DNA from: Gentiana macrophylla
Lineage: Eukaryota; Streptophyta; Magnoliopsida; Gentianales; Gentianaceae
Assembly: GCA_026214975.1 (NCBI GenBank)
Contig: CM047805.1
Coordinates: 184,885,333-184,949,332, forward strand
DNA: 64,000 nt
Direction: 5' to 3'
The notes under the pieces were generated by a model that had not been told where the DNA came from, did not search any database, and was given only the letters and a program-made list of their open reading frames with translations. The translations under genes were made by a program, and so were the position numbers. Shown piece after piece: positions 23,301 through 35,229 of this stretch (positions are counted from its first letter, which is position 1; each line of letters starts with the position of its first letter).

Positions 23301-23539
23301 TTCTTGACCATACATTTATATTTAAAGAGCGATCATTATCCATTTTAAGTTGAGTTGTTTTTAAACAAATTGAATACTCATCAAAACAACATCACCAAAA
23401 ATATAAATGACTACCAACATACAACAAAATACCAAAAATATAACATACACCAAAAATTTCCCAAAATTAACATACACCAAAAATTCCAAAATTAACATAC
23501 ACCAAAACAATGTTTATACAAATTAGTTTACAAATTGTA

Positions 23540-26520
23540 CTATTTGATTAAAAAGTTGAATGAAACTTTTTCGGAACAACGGCATGTTCTTATGATGGAG
23601 AGGCGAAAAATCTTCCTTGTGCAACAAATGCTCAATGAATTTTGCCGTGTATAACCCACAATCACCCCTGTATAAAATGGATAGTGTCGAATAGTGTAGA
23701 TTGTATATAATGTGATAAATAGTTAGAAGTTTATAACACTTACGGAATTGGCATTTGTGAGTACGCCTTCTACTATTTTCACTTCCAAAGGAGGCTTCGC
23801 CGGATCAACCATTTTGGGAGTTGACATAATCGTGCATCGGTCTCGAACACTTTCCTAAGCGAAACTCCCAAAATCTGAGTGCGCAAATTTGAATGCGGTG
23901 TGAAGCATCTTTGGATATGATTCCATTTGGCGTTCTACCAAGTCCATATACGCATCCACATCTCATCACGTATTCAAAATTGAAGTTAGAGATCATGAAA
24001 TAAGAAATATGCAAGTGAAGTCAAAAGAATATACCGTAGCCTCCAACTCCATAAGTGGGCTGCGGAGGCGTGTCCACCAAGCCTTGGGAAGCGGTAGAGT
24101 CGGTGAAAACCGGTGACATCCGGCGGGAATTTCAATTGGGGCGGATTTTCTTGATTGAACCATTTGATGAACTTGTTTTCAAACTCGTCCGAAAACTTTT
24201 TCGCGGTGTCCACCTCACAGCGGTATCTCGGGAAAAGCGACTATGTGCGACCCATCGGTTAAATAACGTGGGCGGGTCACGATCAGCGTGTCCTCAATCT
24301 TATCGAAGCATCAAATCATTTACCGTTTACCCAATTGTTTCTCACTTGGACCCTGACTACACAAAATTCAATAAATGATCAACTTATATACTTTTTCACA
24401 TTATAATTTAAATAACTTACTATAGTTTTGAATTTTAAATTCAAATTACTTACTATCTTGAAGCGTGAAGCGATGCAGTCGGTGGTCGTGGTGAGCCTCT
24501 GTCGTAGCCTCGTGAGAAGCGAGAGGGTGTAGCCTCGTGAGGAGTAGGAGAGGTTTGTAGCCTCGTGAGGAGGAAGCGGTGTAGTCTCGTGATGAGTAGG
24601 AGAGGCCGTAGCATCGCTTGATCTCTGCATCCATATAAGGATCGTCCACCAATAAATCGTCTACGAAATCCTCCCCATGCACTCCTCTTTCAGCGGGCTC
24701 GGAAACTCAAAGCAAGAATCTTATCAAACCCGAGCGTCAGCGTCTGGTGCGTCGATGCTTTGATCATCATCTTTGACCATGTGTATCGGTAAGTATCATG
24801 TGGAGGAGATGGAGGAGGTGGAGGAGGTGGAGAGATGGTTGCCGATGAGGGTAGTCGAAAAATATGTGTCTCGATTAGTATCATAATACATATAACTAAA
24901 TTTTGACAATGATATAATTTTTGTGGAGAAAATGGAGGAGGTGGATGAGATGGATGCCGATGAGGGGTAGTCCCGAAAAACATGTGGCCCGATTAGTATC
25001 ATAATACAAACAAATAAATTTATCGCATAAAAAATTTGACAATGATATAATTTTTTACGATCTCTGGATAACAACGTTTGCATCATCCCTCGGTTCAAGA
25101 AGTATCGTCCCGTGCTCGTTCGGTACGAGCCACCTGGCGAATTTCCTCCTTAAGCTCATTCAACCCACTATCAATCCTTCTCCTCGAGCTCTATAAAGGC
25201 CAGCGACTTCTTCCTCTTCATCAGATTGGTCATCTTCATCCTCTACAGCATCGAGCGAAGGAAGTGTGCGGCGCGCGCCGTGAAGAAGAGGCATGGTAAT
25301 GGCGGGATTAGAAGTAGGAGGTGTTGAAGCGGGGGTGGTGTTGTGTAGCATGGGGTGGCTGGCGTGTGGCAGTCGTGGCTCTTTGTGTAGCGGTCGTGGC
25401 TCTTTGTGTAGCGGTCGTGATTTCTTTGTCACAGGTGGAGGGCGTGCAATAAGCTGCGAGGCGATTGATCACTGCGTGGCGGCTCGTTAATCTCGGCATC
25501 CACCATGCCCTACCAGCATCAGCGCCTATCAACTTCCCTTGCGATCGGATACCTATCACACGACTCTTGCAAACAATGTATATTACATTACAATTAAGAA
25601 TAACAAAATGTTTACGATAACCGGATATAATTAAAGACAATAACAATGTTTATTAAGCTTATTACCTTATACGCCTTCGCGCTAATCCTTTCCCGCTGCG
25701 GAGGGGTAGTTTTGCAACTCCATCTCAACATCCGAGGGCTGCATTAGGATCTCTAAGGGTGGCATAGCGATCGAAGCTTGACAATGTCGGGGAGGGTCTC
25801 GTAAGCCCAAAGCGTAATGCGCATGTATAACCCACAATCACGGTCCCACGCCTGTGAAGCGTCCTTGTATGTGTTCATCAAATGACATATCTTCTTAAAA
25901 GTGCGGTCCCACAAATAAGTGCCCCCATGGATACTTGTTTATGTCTTCTACATTCTCCACCAAATAGAAAGCGAGCGGGGGTACCTCTTTGGTCTCATCG
26001 TGACCATCATTATCCCGTTAATAAGGTAGACTAAACCGACACGTTGGAGAACTTGGGATCCTCTCCTGCTCATCCAATAACCACTTCTCAATATCCGGTA
26101 TGGTTATCGGTTTATTGTCGAGGAAAATGGATGTGGCCGTATGTCCCCTCTTCAAAACACCTTGAATAAGGTTGGGGATCTTGTGGGAGATCACCAAGCG
26201 GTAAACCGGTGATCATCTTTGAACTCCTCTCTGCCGAATTTTGCGGTCGTACCACGAATCTAAAGCGCAACTCATTAGGCATATTCGGATATATAGCCTT
26301 GAAACATACATATTGGCGGACTACGGAGGAGAAGCGCGGTGCTAACATACATTTGAATAAATTCTTTAAAAACCCCATTTTTCAACGTGTCTTCAAATCC
26401 GATCCTTTTCATGTGGATCTCGAGAAGTTGCGTGAGCTTGGACTTTTCCCCTCTAAAAGTCCATGTCAAATTTTCCCTTACCTTGTATACATCAGTACCA
26501 TGAGGGCCAACCAATTTGTC
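23540..26520 (-). pseudogene. Ulp1/SENP-like cysteine protease gene with DUF1985-like N-terminus, MULE-borne
   Basis: The minus strand reads, from the 5' side: a DUF1985-like region ([32 protein letters not shown]; about 26400-26110), a following region (EKWLLDEQERIPSS, KEVPPLAFYLVENVEDINKY, TFKKICHLMNTYKDASQAWD; about 26100-25750), low-complexity repeats in the middle (25.5-24.4 kb), then a C-terminal Ulp1 domain. The last exon (about 23668-23540) begins GDCGLYTAKFIEHLLHKED, where GDCG carries the predicted catalytic Cys of peptidase family C48, and ends in TAG. A GT..AG intron (about 23742-23669) precedes it. In host Ulp1 the domain removes SUMO; its role in MULEs is unknown. Reading frames are broken in places, so function is doubtful. 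Confidence 0.7.
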
Positions 26521-26529
26521 AACATGAAC

Positions 26530-27215
<686 letters not shown>

Positions 27216-27349
27216 ATGTCTTATCATCTCTTTTTGTTCTTTGAAACATCGTTGTTTTGTGTTGTGTTACTGTTTTTTGTTGTAACATTAAGGGGGTAAG
27301 AGAAGAAGATAATATGGTTTTACCACGTCATAGAATACTTCATGATGAC

Positions 27350-27670
27350 GAGGAGAAGCAGAGGCCGTCACGGGCAGCGGAGCAGACCTTATATTTTCAA
27401 TTTAAAGGGTGCCTCAGCTTCCGGTGAGGATTACCAGTCTTGGGGACAGAAAAGATGCTCTATTGAGCGGACTAATGAAATTTTCTCGAGCTACCTACCG
27501 GGAGCCCCGTTACAAAGCACTGGAACTTAGGCATGACACGGTGGATCGAAGGAATCGAAAACACCCTAGGGAAGCATGCAATTCTAAGAACCTCATCCAG
27601 GCGAGGCGTACCATGGAATTCGGTCAAGATATTGATTTTGGATTTTCAAACAACGATAGTTTGTTGTTTG
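27350..27670 (+). other. Conserved block shared with the second MULE locus
   Basis: Phrases such as AATGAAATTTTCTCGAGCTA and GGAATCGAAAACACCCTA occur in the same order at 49.78-50.0 kb, with indels that do not keep a single reading frame. A 115-codon open frame (27409-27756) exists here, but the second copy is full of stops. The block may be an RNA or DNA signal or a decayed coding exon. It lies upstream of a minus-strand MULE gene at both loci. Confidence 0.55.
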
Positions 27671-28104
27671 TTTCAATTTTAATTCACATACTTGTTAGCC
27701 ATAATTTCAAGGGCATTTTTATTGTTCCCCATGTTAGCCATACTTTCAAGGCATAATTAGGTCATTAGTAATACTACTTATCGTGCTACCTTAAAATGAA
27801 AGCAAACATAAATCACAATCAAATAACATATACATTATCAATCCCAATGTAACACCGTACACATGCTTCCATTTCCCATTTTTTCTATCAAATTCAATAT
27901 CATAAATTACACTACATTATTAAATCAAAAATTATAACACTATCATACATATTCTCACATATTAATAATTTTACATTAATTTACTTCTAAAAACCTATCA
28001 TACATATCATTACACTTCATTTTAATAGAATTAGCCCCATTAATTCAAATCGAATAGCAATATGAAAAACATATACATTAAATTCAATATAAAGTACAAA
28101 TCTG

Positions 28105-28260
28105 CAGTTTCCTACGTCCAAACGTAGACAAGATACGTTCAGACGTAGAGAAATTCAGATCTCTACGTCCAAACGTAGAAATATTACGTTCAGACGTAGA
28201 GACCTGGACATCTCTACGTCCAAACGCATAATGCATCCTTCATATCGTCCAAGCGTATGA
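28105..28260 (-). repeat. Internal array of TACGTCCAAACGTA repeats
   Basis: Copies of CTACGTCCAAACGTAG alternate with TACGTTCAGACGTAGAGA. The unit is the reverse complement of the TTTGGACG variant at 23.1 kb, so the two internal arrays are inverted relative to each other and enclose the Ulp1-like gene. Confidence 0.8.
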
Positions 28261-28610
28261 AACTTCATCTAAAAAACCCAAAACCCTTCTTAAACCAGGA
28301 AAAGACAAATCATACAATCACAATCAACAGATCAAGGACCACCACAAACTATATATTCGGAAATCATGCACATATTATAGTGAAATCAAGCACATACTAA
28401 ATTTAAAAGCTTCGGACATACTATAAAAGAATATTAGGGAAAATACATACCCTTTCGCTTTCAACCGCCATTGCACTTAGAGAGATTGTGAAATTCGACT
28501 TCAAAAAGCACTCTGAAACTTTCTTGCAAAAATCGCACCAAAAATGCCAATCGCCAATGAGAATTTGAAATGGGATAGAAAGAAGGAAGATAAAGGAAAT
28601 GCATGAATTT

Positions 28611-28960
28611 GAACCGTTTAAGCGTAACAAACTCTACGTTTAAGCGTAGAAATCGTTTCAGCGTAGAGTTTATTACGTTTAAGCGTAGCTAATTTCAAAA
28701 TATCGATTGACTTTCCTACGTTTAAACATAGGTCTTCTACGTTTAGGCGTAGATATCGCTACGTTTGCGTAGAAAACCTACGTTTAAGCGTAGAAAAGGT
28801 CAGCTGCAATGTTTTGTAAGACTTAAACTTATCTACGTTTAAGCGTAGAGAACCTACGTTTTAACGTAAGGATCTCTACGTTTACCATAATTTTCATGTC
28901 GAGAAAAGCTGGCGCGATTTTCAAGTGTCGGATCGACACGACACTGATTTTCAATTTACG
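28611..28960 (-). repeat. MULE right TIR with sub-repeat array
   Basis: About ten CTACGTTTAAGCGTAG-type units precede the unique terminus (ATTTTCATGTCGAG, CGATTTTCAAGTGTCG, TCGACACGAC, CTGATTTTCAATTT), which is the reverse complement of the left end. The sub-repeat core reads TTTAAG on the plus strand here as well as in the left TIR. Confidence 0.9.
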
Positions 28961-28969
28961 CTCACAATG

Positions 28970-29787
28970 TTGTTGTTTTTCTTGCTCATGCTTTCCTGTA
29001 TATTCCACTCGGTTTTCCCTTCCTCTAATTTTTTTTTGGGAATGAGGAGAAGGGCGAAATATTTCATCAATTGAGTAGAAGGGCGAGTTTTTAAAACTTT
29101 TGCATAAAGACAAAAGCTATTTATTATTTATCGAAATTCACTTGTGTTCGAAATTCAACATTTAAATTCATTTGCGAAATTCTTTATCGAAATTCACTAT
29201 TTTCAAAATTCATAATTCGAAATTCACTAATTTTGGGATTATTTGTCGAAATTATTATCGAAATTATTTGATTTGGGATTACTTAAGGAGATTCATTTGA
29301 TTTTGGGATTATTTGTTTGTCATACCATTATAAAAATTATGCGAGTTGTCATTCTCACTATAAAAAATATATAGTTGTCGTATTCTTAAAAATATTTGAT
29401 TGTGTCTTATCATAATTTTCCATTTTTTTTTTTTTGTGACTTGGTAGATAAAAAATTACTCCCACCATCTCGTAATTTTGAGCATTTCACCTTTTTTAAT
29501 GATATCTAAAAAATATAAGTTTTAAAATATATAATATCTAACTCAAATGAGTTATATATATATAAATTATAAGAAACTTTCATCAGTATTTTTTTACGTA
29601 AACAAAAAAACACATGCTGCACGCATTTTTTTCTTTCGTTGGGAATTCGAATTGAAGCATAAAGTATTAATAAGCGCATCACTACCATTTGGGTCGATCA
29701 CTATTGGCATTATCTTATTTAAATTAAGTCAGAATAAAAATTATTTTTTGATGAAATAATCTAACTCAAATGAAGTTAGAATAATAG
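28970..29787. other. AT-rich intergenic, no gene seen
   Basis: Contains short reiterated phrases (TCGAAATTCACT, GATTTTGGGATTATTTG) at 29120-29310 and a possible lone Stowaway terminus (TACTCCCACCATCTCG) at 29457. No coding sequence is supported. Confidence 0.4.
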
Positions 29788-30010
29788 TACATTCATTCCT
29801 ATTTAACTGTCGTAATTGTCAAAAACACACATATATTAAGAATTGTTAATGTTTTGCCTTAATATCAAAATGATAATGTGCCTTGCATGAATATAATTAA
29901 TCTGATCGTATTTTCAAATCTTTCGCTCTTAATAAATAAAGGTAGATGTAAAAATCTGATAAATAATATTTAAAAAATATAAGTCGATGATTAAGTAAAA
30001 CGAAGATATA
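29788..30010 (-). mobile_element. Stowaway-like MITE, same family as 6123-6385, reversed
   Basis: Starts TACATTCATTCCTATTTAAC. The interior (GTCGTAATTGTCAAAAACAC, ATATTAAGAATTGTTAATG, AAAGGTAGATGTAAAAATC) is the reverse complement of the 6.1-kb MITE. The right end (GATTAAGTAAAACGAAGATA) is diverged, so that border is approximate. Confidence 0.55.
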
Positions 30011-30240
30011 TATATATAGAGAGAGGAATAGTTTTTAACTTTTATATATGAAAAAAATATACCACGTGTTAAGTTTGGTAGTAATGTTGAAAAGTTCAAA
30101 TTATTATCCTAAAGAATATAGGATAAATAAACACTCAAAATTGGTAAAAATAACAGGTTTTTTGTGTTCAAACTAAACGCAAGTGCTTCCTAGCACGTTC
30201 CTTTTGGAGACCCACCCCATACCCCACCCGCTATAACATA

Positions 30241-30250
30241 CAATATATAA
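30241..30250 (+). promoter_or_regulatory. TATA box for the 30296 gene
   Basis: CAATATATAA lies 46 bp before the ATG at 30296. This argues against using the upstream ATG at 30254, which is only 4 bases past the box. Confidence 0.5.
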
Positions 30251-30295
30251 CTCATGATCTCCGCCCACTATGTATTACAAGTAACTACTACCTCC

Positions 30296-30871
30296 ATGTC
30301 AATGGCCAAAGCTGAGAAAAATCATGCCTTCATAAACTCACCGTCATATTCACCAATTACAGAGAACGAACAAGAGGGTCAAGAAGAATACGAAGAGCCG
30401 GCGGCTCCCTCCGGTTGCTTTTGCTTCGGATTCGGGCGCCGCAGCGATCAAGAAATCAGATATTTACTGCATCATCATCAGACACAGACACAGACACAGA
30501 GATCCGAGAGGAAAGAATCATGGGTTGTGGAGAATTTCAAGAAACTAAAGGAGTTTTCGGAGGTTATTGCCGGGCCTAAATGGAAGAATTTTGTTCGGAA
30601 AGTTGGGAAGTATTGTAATCCGAAGAAACAGAGGACGGCGGCGGCGGGGACAAACACGACGGCGACGACGACGACTAATCGGATGTATAGTCCGAATAGC
30701 TATGCTATGAATTTCGATCCTGGGAATGATTACGAGGATGAAGATAACTATTTTTGCAGCTTTTCGTCTAGATTTTCCGTTGCTGTTCCTCCTTCTTCCG
30801 ATCAAAATAAGGATGACAGAGTTTTTAATTATAAGTCAGATGCACCTATGGTAAAAGCGGTCGTCTTGTAA
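30296..30871 (+). CDS. 'Stress-induced protein' family member, larger paralog type (191 aa)
   Basis: A single-exon gene. The product begins MSMAKAEKNHAFINSPSYSP. It has a Cys/Phe/Gly/Arg patch (GCFCFGFGRR), a His/Gln/Thr repeat (LHHHQTQTQTQ), a basic segment (VIAGPKWKNFVRKVGKYCNPKK), an Ala/Thr-rich linker, and the family signature MYSPNSYAMNFDPGNDYEDED, ending FSSRFSV and a 13-residue tail with KAVVL at the end. The signature aligns with FRYDPLSYSLNFEDG of the gene at 7345. I chose 30296 over the in-frame ATG at 30254 because of the TATA position; 30302 is a further option. The frame is intact. Molecular function is unknown; no signal peptide or membrane segment. Confidence 0.85.
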   Translation: MSMAKAEKNHAFINSPSYSPITENEQEGQEEYEEPAAPSGCFCFGFGRRSDQEIRYLLHHHQTQTQTQRSERKESWVVENFKKLKEFSEVIAGPKWKNFVRKVGKYCNPKKQRTAAAGTNTTATTTTNRMYSPNSYAMNFDPGNDYEDEDNYFCSFSSRFSVAVPPSSDQNKDDRVFNYKSDAPMVKAVVL

Positions 30872-30959
30872 CCATCATATTGAGGCATCGAAAAAAGCTT
30901 TTTATATGAATATATATATGGCCTTTTAAAATTGTCTTATATATATAATCACATAATCG

Positions 30960-31766
30960 ATTTTACGGATAAATCACATTTACTATGTATCACATTTACA
31001 TGTAATCAATGTATGTGATGTATGTTAAAGAATTGTTTATAGAATTTCCTGATTATTGAGTGACGAGAGTGATTGTAATTAATGTTAAGGTTTTGGTAAA
31101 TACAGCGAGTTCCTTTTAATTTTTTTTTTTAATTTTTGAGGGGTTAAATTAATGTTAAATTTCTTTTTCTATATGAATTTTCTGCAGGAAGATATTTCAG
31201 GTACAAAAAAAAAAAATCTATATAATAATAGTTGATTTTTTTTTTAATGAATTACTATCCTAATCTCATTGGTCATAATTGGGTGCGGAATGGATCCACA
31301 CGAAGTTATATCTGTCTGTAATTTCTGGATACCTTTAAATAAATAAATAATGATATTTTTAACGCTAATACATGTTTATATATCATTGTTCTTGTTTAGC
31401 ATTTTGCTATCAAATAAATCTACTTTATAGACAATGACAATGACAATGACATGTTTAGCTTAAAATAAATCTCATATCTTTGCATAACGACGTCTTATGT
31501 TGCATGCTTAGTTTCTGCTTCTATTTTTTTATTTTTTTGAGATCTGAAAGGAGGGTGGGGGATTGAACCCAGTCTCATGGCGGGCCGGGTCTTTACCAGT
31601 TTTACCCTTTCTATACCAGATGAATCTTTTTATTTTATATAAATCTATATTAGTCACATGTATGATTTCTTTTACGGAGAAAGGTGAATGAGATTATTAT
31701 TTAGCAATGATACCAGAAAGTGTAATGGCTTGTCCCAATAGCCTGAACACTTTTATCAACACATGG
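30960..31766. other. 3' flank and AT-rich intergenic
   Basis: No gene. A retroelement-like scrap, GGGGGATTGAACCCAGTCTC near 31557, resembles the debris at 8.5 kb. Confidence 0.4.
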
Positions 31767-31993
31767 GTCTCCAAAACATGGTCAAGTGGTAAAAGATTTT
31801 GGTGTTGTATTGTCAGTCTGGGTCGAGAGCTGGAGTGTAGAGGTTCGAATCACGTAAATGGACGACTTCTTTCAATATCTGGGTATATAATGATTCTTAT
31901 TTCTACAGTGGCTAGATTCACGATTAAAATCTTGGTTTCATTCCGTGAGACAGGTGAGTGGGTGTCTTTTCGGTTAGGTTTAACCGTTTTTTA
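31767..31993 (+). mobile_element. tRNA-derived SINE, copy 3 (diverged)
   Basis: The head GTCTCCAAAACATGGTC, A box CAAGTGGTAAAAG, B box AGGTTCGAATCAC, ATTCCGTGAGACAGG and tail GGTTAGGTTTAACCG place it in the same family as copies 1 and 2. The imperfect flanks TTTTATCAACACATGG (31751-31766) and TTTTATTAACAAGTGG (31994-32009) look like an aged target duplication. Confidence 0.75.
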
Positions 31994-32009
31994 TTTTATT
32001 AACAAGTGG

Positions 32010-33500
32010 AAATAAAGCAGCATTTTGACTACCTTTTGACTTATAATTCATGTCAAAAAATAAATGCAGTTGGATTAGTATTCATAATAAACAAAATAAA
32101 GGTCTCCAAAAGGTCCAATCCCACGGTGTTTTACGGGGAAGTTATTGGATGCACCTTGTAGTATGCGGAGTCGTCCAGTATGTATGTGATATAGGTCGTT
32201 TATTTTTAAATTGAATTATTGTGTGGTCGCTTTATTTGTTTTTCAGTCGCCCGGTGTAAATAGAATCTTCTGTGATAAGCTTCCCGTTTTACGGGCTTCA
32301 ATCATTCAGAATTGGGACTATCCATGATGGTTGCTAGCATCAATTTGACTAATGGCTTGCAAACTTTGAGGTGAAGTGACGGGTGAAACGATTAAGCATG
32401 TGATTTAAAGCAGGAATGAAAGCTTGTATGGTGTGTGTGTGTCTGCGTGCGCGTGTGAAACACAGCACAAGAACCACCCATTATACTGTAACTATACCTT
32501 ATCATCAAGTCCCACAAAAATTCATCATGCCTCTACTTAACAATCATTAAATGTGTGCCACCTTTTGAAATGGCTCTGCAGAGACAACCTAAGCTATGAA
32601 TAACCTTCCTATATGCTCCAATTTGTAAATAGGCCCAAAAGGAATGTCTTAAAACCACAATCTAGAGTTTCCGGTCTAGAAAACGGGAAAAGACTAAGAA
32701 GCGATTTGTATCTCAGGCATTTTTGTGTTCCCATAATATATTGTTACAGATGGTCATCTGGGCTCTTGAAACCATCATAACTTTGTACCGTCGTTTGTTT
32801 TCAACTTTACGGGATCAGGGAGTTGTCTATCCAAGAGGAAAATGGTGATTTCATGCTAAAAACCCTTTGAGGTCTCAGCAGAGCCTAAATAGCTTCTCCA
32901 TCAGGCATGTAAGATGTCGTCAAATGCGACTTGTCCAAGATGGGGCTCCCATTGCTGTGGATGTACATTCAAATCTTGTTCTAACTTAGTCAAGATAGCC
33001 TTAAACAGAGGTGTATGTTCTAGCACTCATTTCTCCAGTTGTTTCAAATCTATCCCCTATGGGAGTTTCGACTTCTGAGGAAAGGCTCTGGAGTTTCCAT
33101 CAAAGGTGCTACCAGGATGGTCTCTGTAAGATGTGTAGGAGTCTTTCATATACGACGTGACAATCCTGCTTTGGCTAAGGCATGAGAAGTTTTTTCTTGA
33201 TTCCCACCAAAAGCTCCGGAGCAAAGGTTGACTTGGGCTTGAGTCTAAGGTACGGGAGACCTCCGTGTTGGAGTCGTTTTCAAGCAAGCTCTTTGACAAA
33301 TTTGTACAAGAGAAGAAAAATGTGAAAGAGACCAAAACATAGCACTATGCTAAGATCATCTAACCACATGCACTAGATAGTTAGCTCCACCAACGAAAAC
33401 ACAAAATTTTCCTCACAAAAAAAAGGCAAAACATATACATAAAAGCGTTAAAGACGAATGGTTTAAGCATTTGGCACTAATTAATGTAATACTTAAAGTG
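32010..33500. other. Intergenic, unassigned
   Basis: No gene recognised. The minus ORF at 33057-33335 has no family signature. The sequence is less AT-rich than its surroundings and could be old coding or retroelement debris; it is adjacent to the 3' end of the CYP28 gene. Confidence 0.35.
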
Positions 33501-33507
33501 CTGCTAA

Positions 33508-35122
33508 TTAAGGAAGAGCAGGAGGAAGAGTAGGTTTGGCGACTTGAAGCAACCCACAGTCGCTTATATAAAGGGTCTCGAGAGGCCTATTCCAGATTGC
33601 TCTTGCATTTTTGGCTCTCCCATCTCCAAGAAACTCTGCTAGATCATTATACTGCCTTATGTTTTCTGATGGTTTATACGTCGCCATTGCTGCTATTTTT
33701 GTCACCACGTCCAACCCTGTTTTTGTCATCAAATTCAACCATGTTACTCATTTAAACCAACTATGTTTTTAAACACTATAAACAGAGGTGTGCTTGGAAA
33801 TGAGCAGAGCAACGATTTACTGCACTTGATACCCTTTGATGCATGTATCACCACTAAAACATGTAACCGAGATTGGTTTAAGTGTATTTTAGGTGTGCCA
33901 ATTTCAATGCATGTATCACCATTAATCAATGATTAAGAAATCTCTGTCTCCCATTGATTCACCGGAAGTGAATCAATGAGGGAAACATGTAAATTGGACT
34001 CCGGACTATCTTCCCTACAATATATTGCAAGCATGAAACAATCACAAACAGCTGAAGTATAAGTGATATATGTATGTAGCAGTTCTTTGAAGCATTCATC
34101 AAACACCTTAATCCGAAGGAGGAGTTCTTTGAAGCATTTATCAAACACCTTGATTGTATAAGTGGGACTGTGGGAGTTCTTTAAATCGTTCATCAAAGAC
34201 CTTGATTATATATGTGGGAGTTCTTTGAAGCATTCATCAAACACCTTAATCCGAAAAACAGCTAGGAGTTTAGATTTGTTTCTTTACTTAGTTTGAGTTC
34301 TACACTGTACCAGACTTGTAAACGCTATATAAATCAAAAACCAGCTCCATATGCTACATTGTGCTTAATATTCAATGCATCACTTAAATATTCCGAACAA
34401 TTTTCTTATAGTAAAAAGAACTCACCTTCAATAACAGATCCAAATACAATGTTCTTATAGTCAAGCTGAGGGCAAGGTCCAGGACCAGTGGTGATCAAGA
34501 ACTCAACATTATGGTAATTAGGATTCAGCTTCACATCATCTTCATCATCATTCTCCGACAAGCATAAAGAAACCACCCCAGCCCTGTTATGCTCCAACTG
34601 GAACGCCTTCGAATCCACCGTTTCCGTGTTCCTCACCAACTTCACAGGTGGCTTAACCTCTCCTTTATCCTTTCGACCTTGTTTACCCGCCATAAAAAAT
34701 TGGCCCGGGAATATTTTCTGCACCAGAGTTCCTTTATAGCTTGATCCACAAGCGCCGGTGCACATGGATTTGAAATTGGACACAGTTATGGGTACGAGAT
34801 TGCCGTAAAGGCCAACAACAACACGGCCCAATGGGCCGGAGTCTGGACAGAGGGAAAGCTCATCGCCGATTGAACGATTGAGGAAGTAAGATGGACAGGT
34901 GCTGAAGTCGATGAAGACTCTGTCGGTGATTGTGGTGTCGGGTTGAGGCGGGAGAGTAGTGGAAGAGGAAAGGGGTGTGGGGAAGGCGATGGAGGTTGAG
35001 AGGAAGAGGAGGAGCGGCGATTGAGTTGTAGCTTCAGGGGCTTGGTGAGGAAGGCGGTGATTGTGGTAGTGGTGGTGGGGAAGGAGAGGGTGGTAGGAAG
35101 AGAGAGTGGCGGAGCTGGCCAT
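33508..35122 (-). CDS. CYP28: Chloroplast peptidyl-prolyl cis-trans isomerase, CYP28-like (301 aa, two exons)
   Basis: Exon 1 is 35122-34426 and exon 2 is 33716-33508. Donor GAAG|GTGAGT and acceptor AACAG|GG join to GAA-GGG-TTG with the frame kept (697 + 209 = 906 bp). The N-terminus is rich in Ser, His and Pro, as for a plastid transit peptide. The cyclophilin-like domain runs from about 'RVFIDFSTCPSYF' through 'GRVVVGLYGNLVPITVSNFK', 'FPGQFFMAG', 'GVVSLCLSENDDEDD', 'EFLITTGPGPCPQLDYKNIVFGSVIEG' to 'TYKPSENIRQYNDLAEFLGD'. This matches plant CYP28, a divergent cyclophilin family; isomerase activity and thylakoid-lumen location are inferred from that. Classic active-site residues are not all kept. 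An in-frame ATG at 35194 would add 24 residues. The intron carries a short satellite. Confidence 0.9.
34078..34256. repeat. Short tandem repeat in the CYP28 intron
   Basis: About four copies of GGAGTTCTTTGAAGCATTCA / TCAAACACCTT with variable spacers (CCGAAGGA, GATTGTATAAGTGGGA), period 40-60 bp. A related CATGTATCACCA(C/T)TAA pair lies at 33842-33925. Confidence 0.8.
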
Positions 35123-35229
35123 GGTGTCGACGGAGCATGGTTGAATGAGGGATTGGGTTTTCGTCTGCGAAAGCGAGAGAGAACAACAGGGCATGAGAAT
35201 TTGTGGTGGATATCAGCCTATAGGAATCT

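Noticed and set aside
30254..30295. Upstream ATG start for the 30-kb gene
   Set aside because: It lies 4 bases past the TATA box, so it would precede the expected transcription start.
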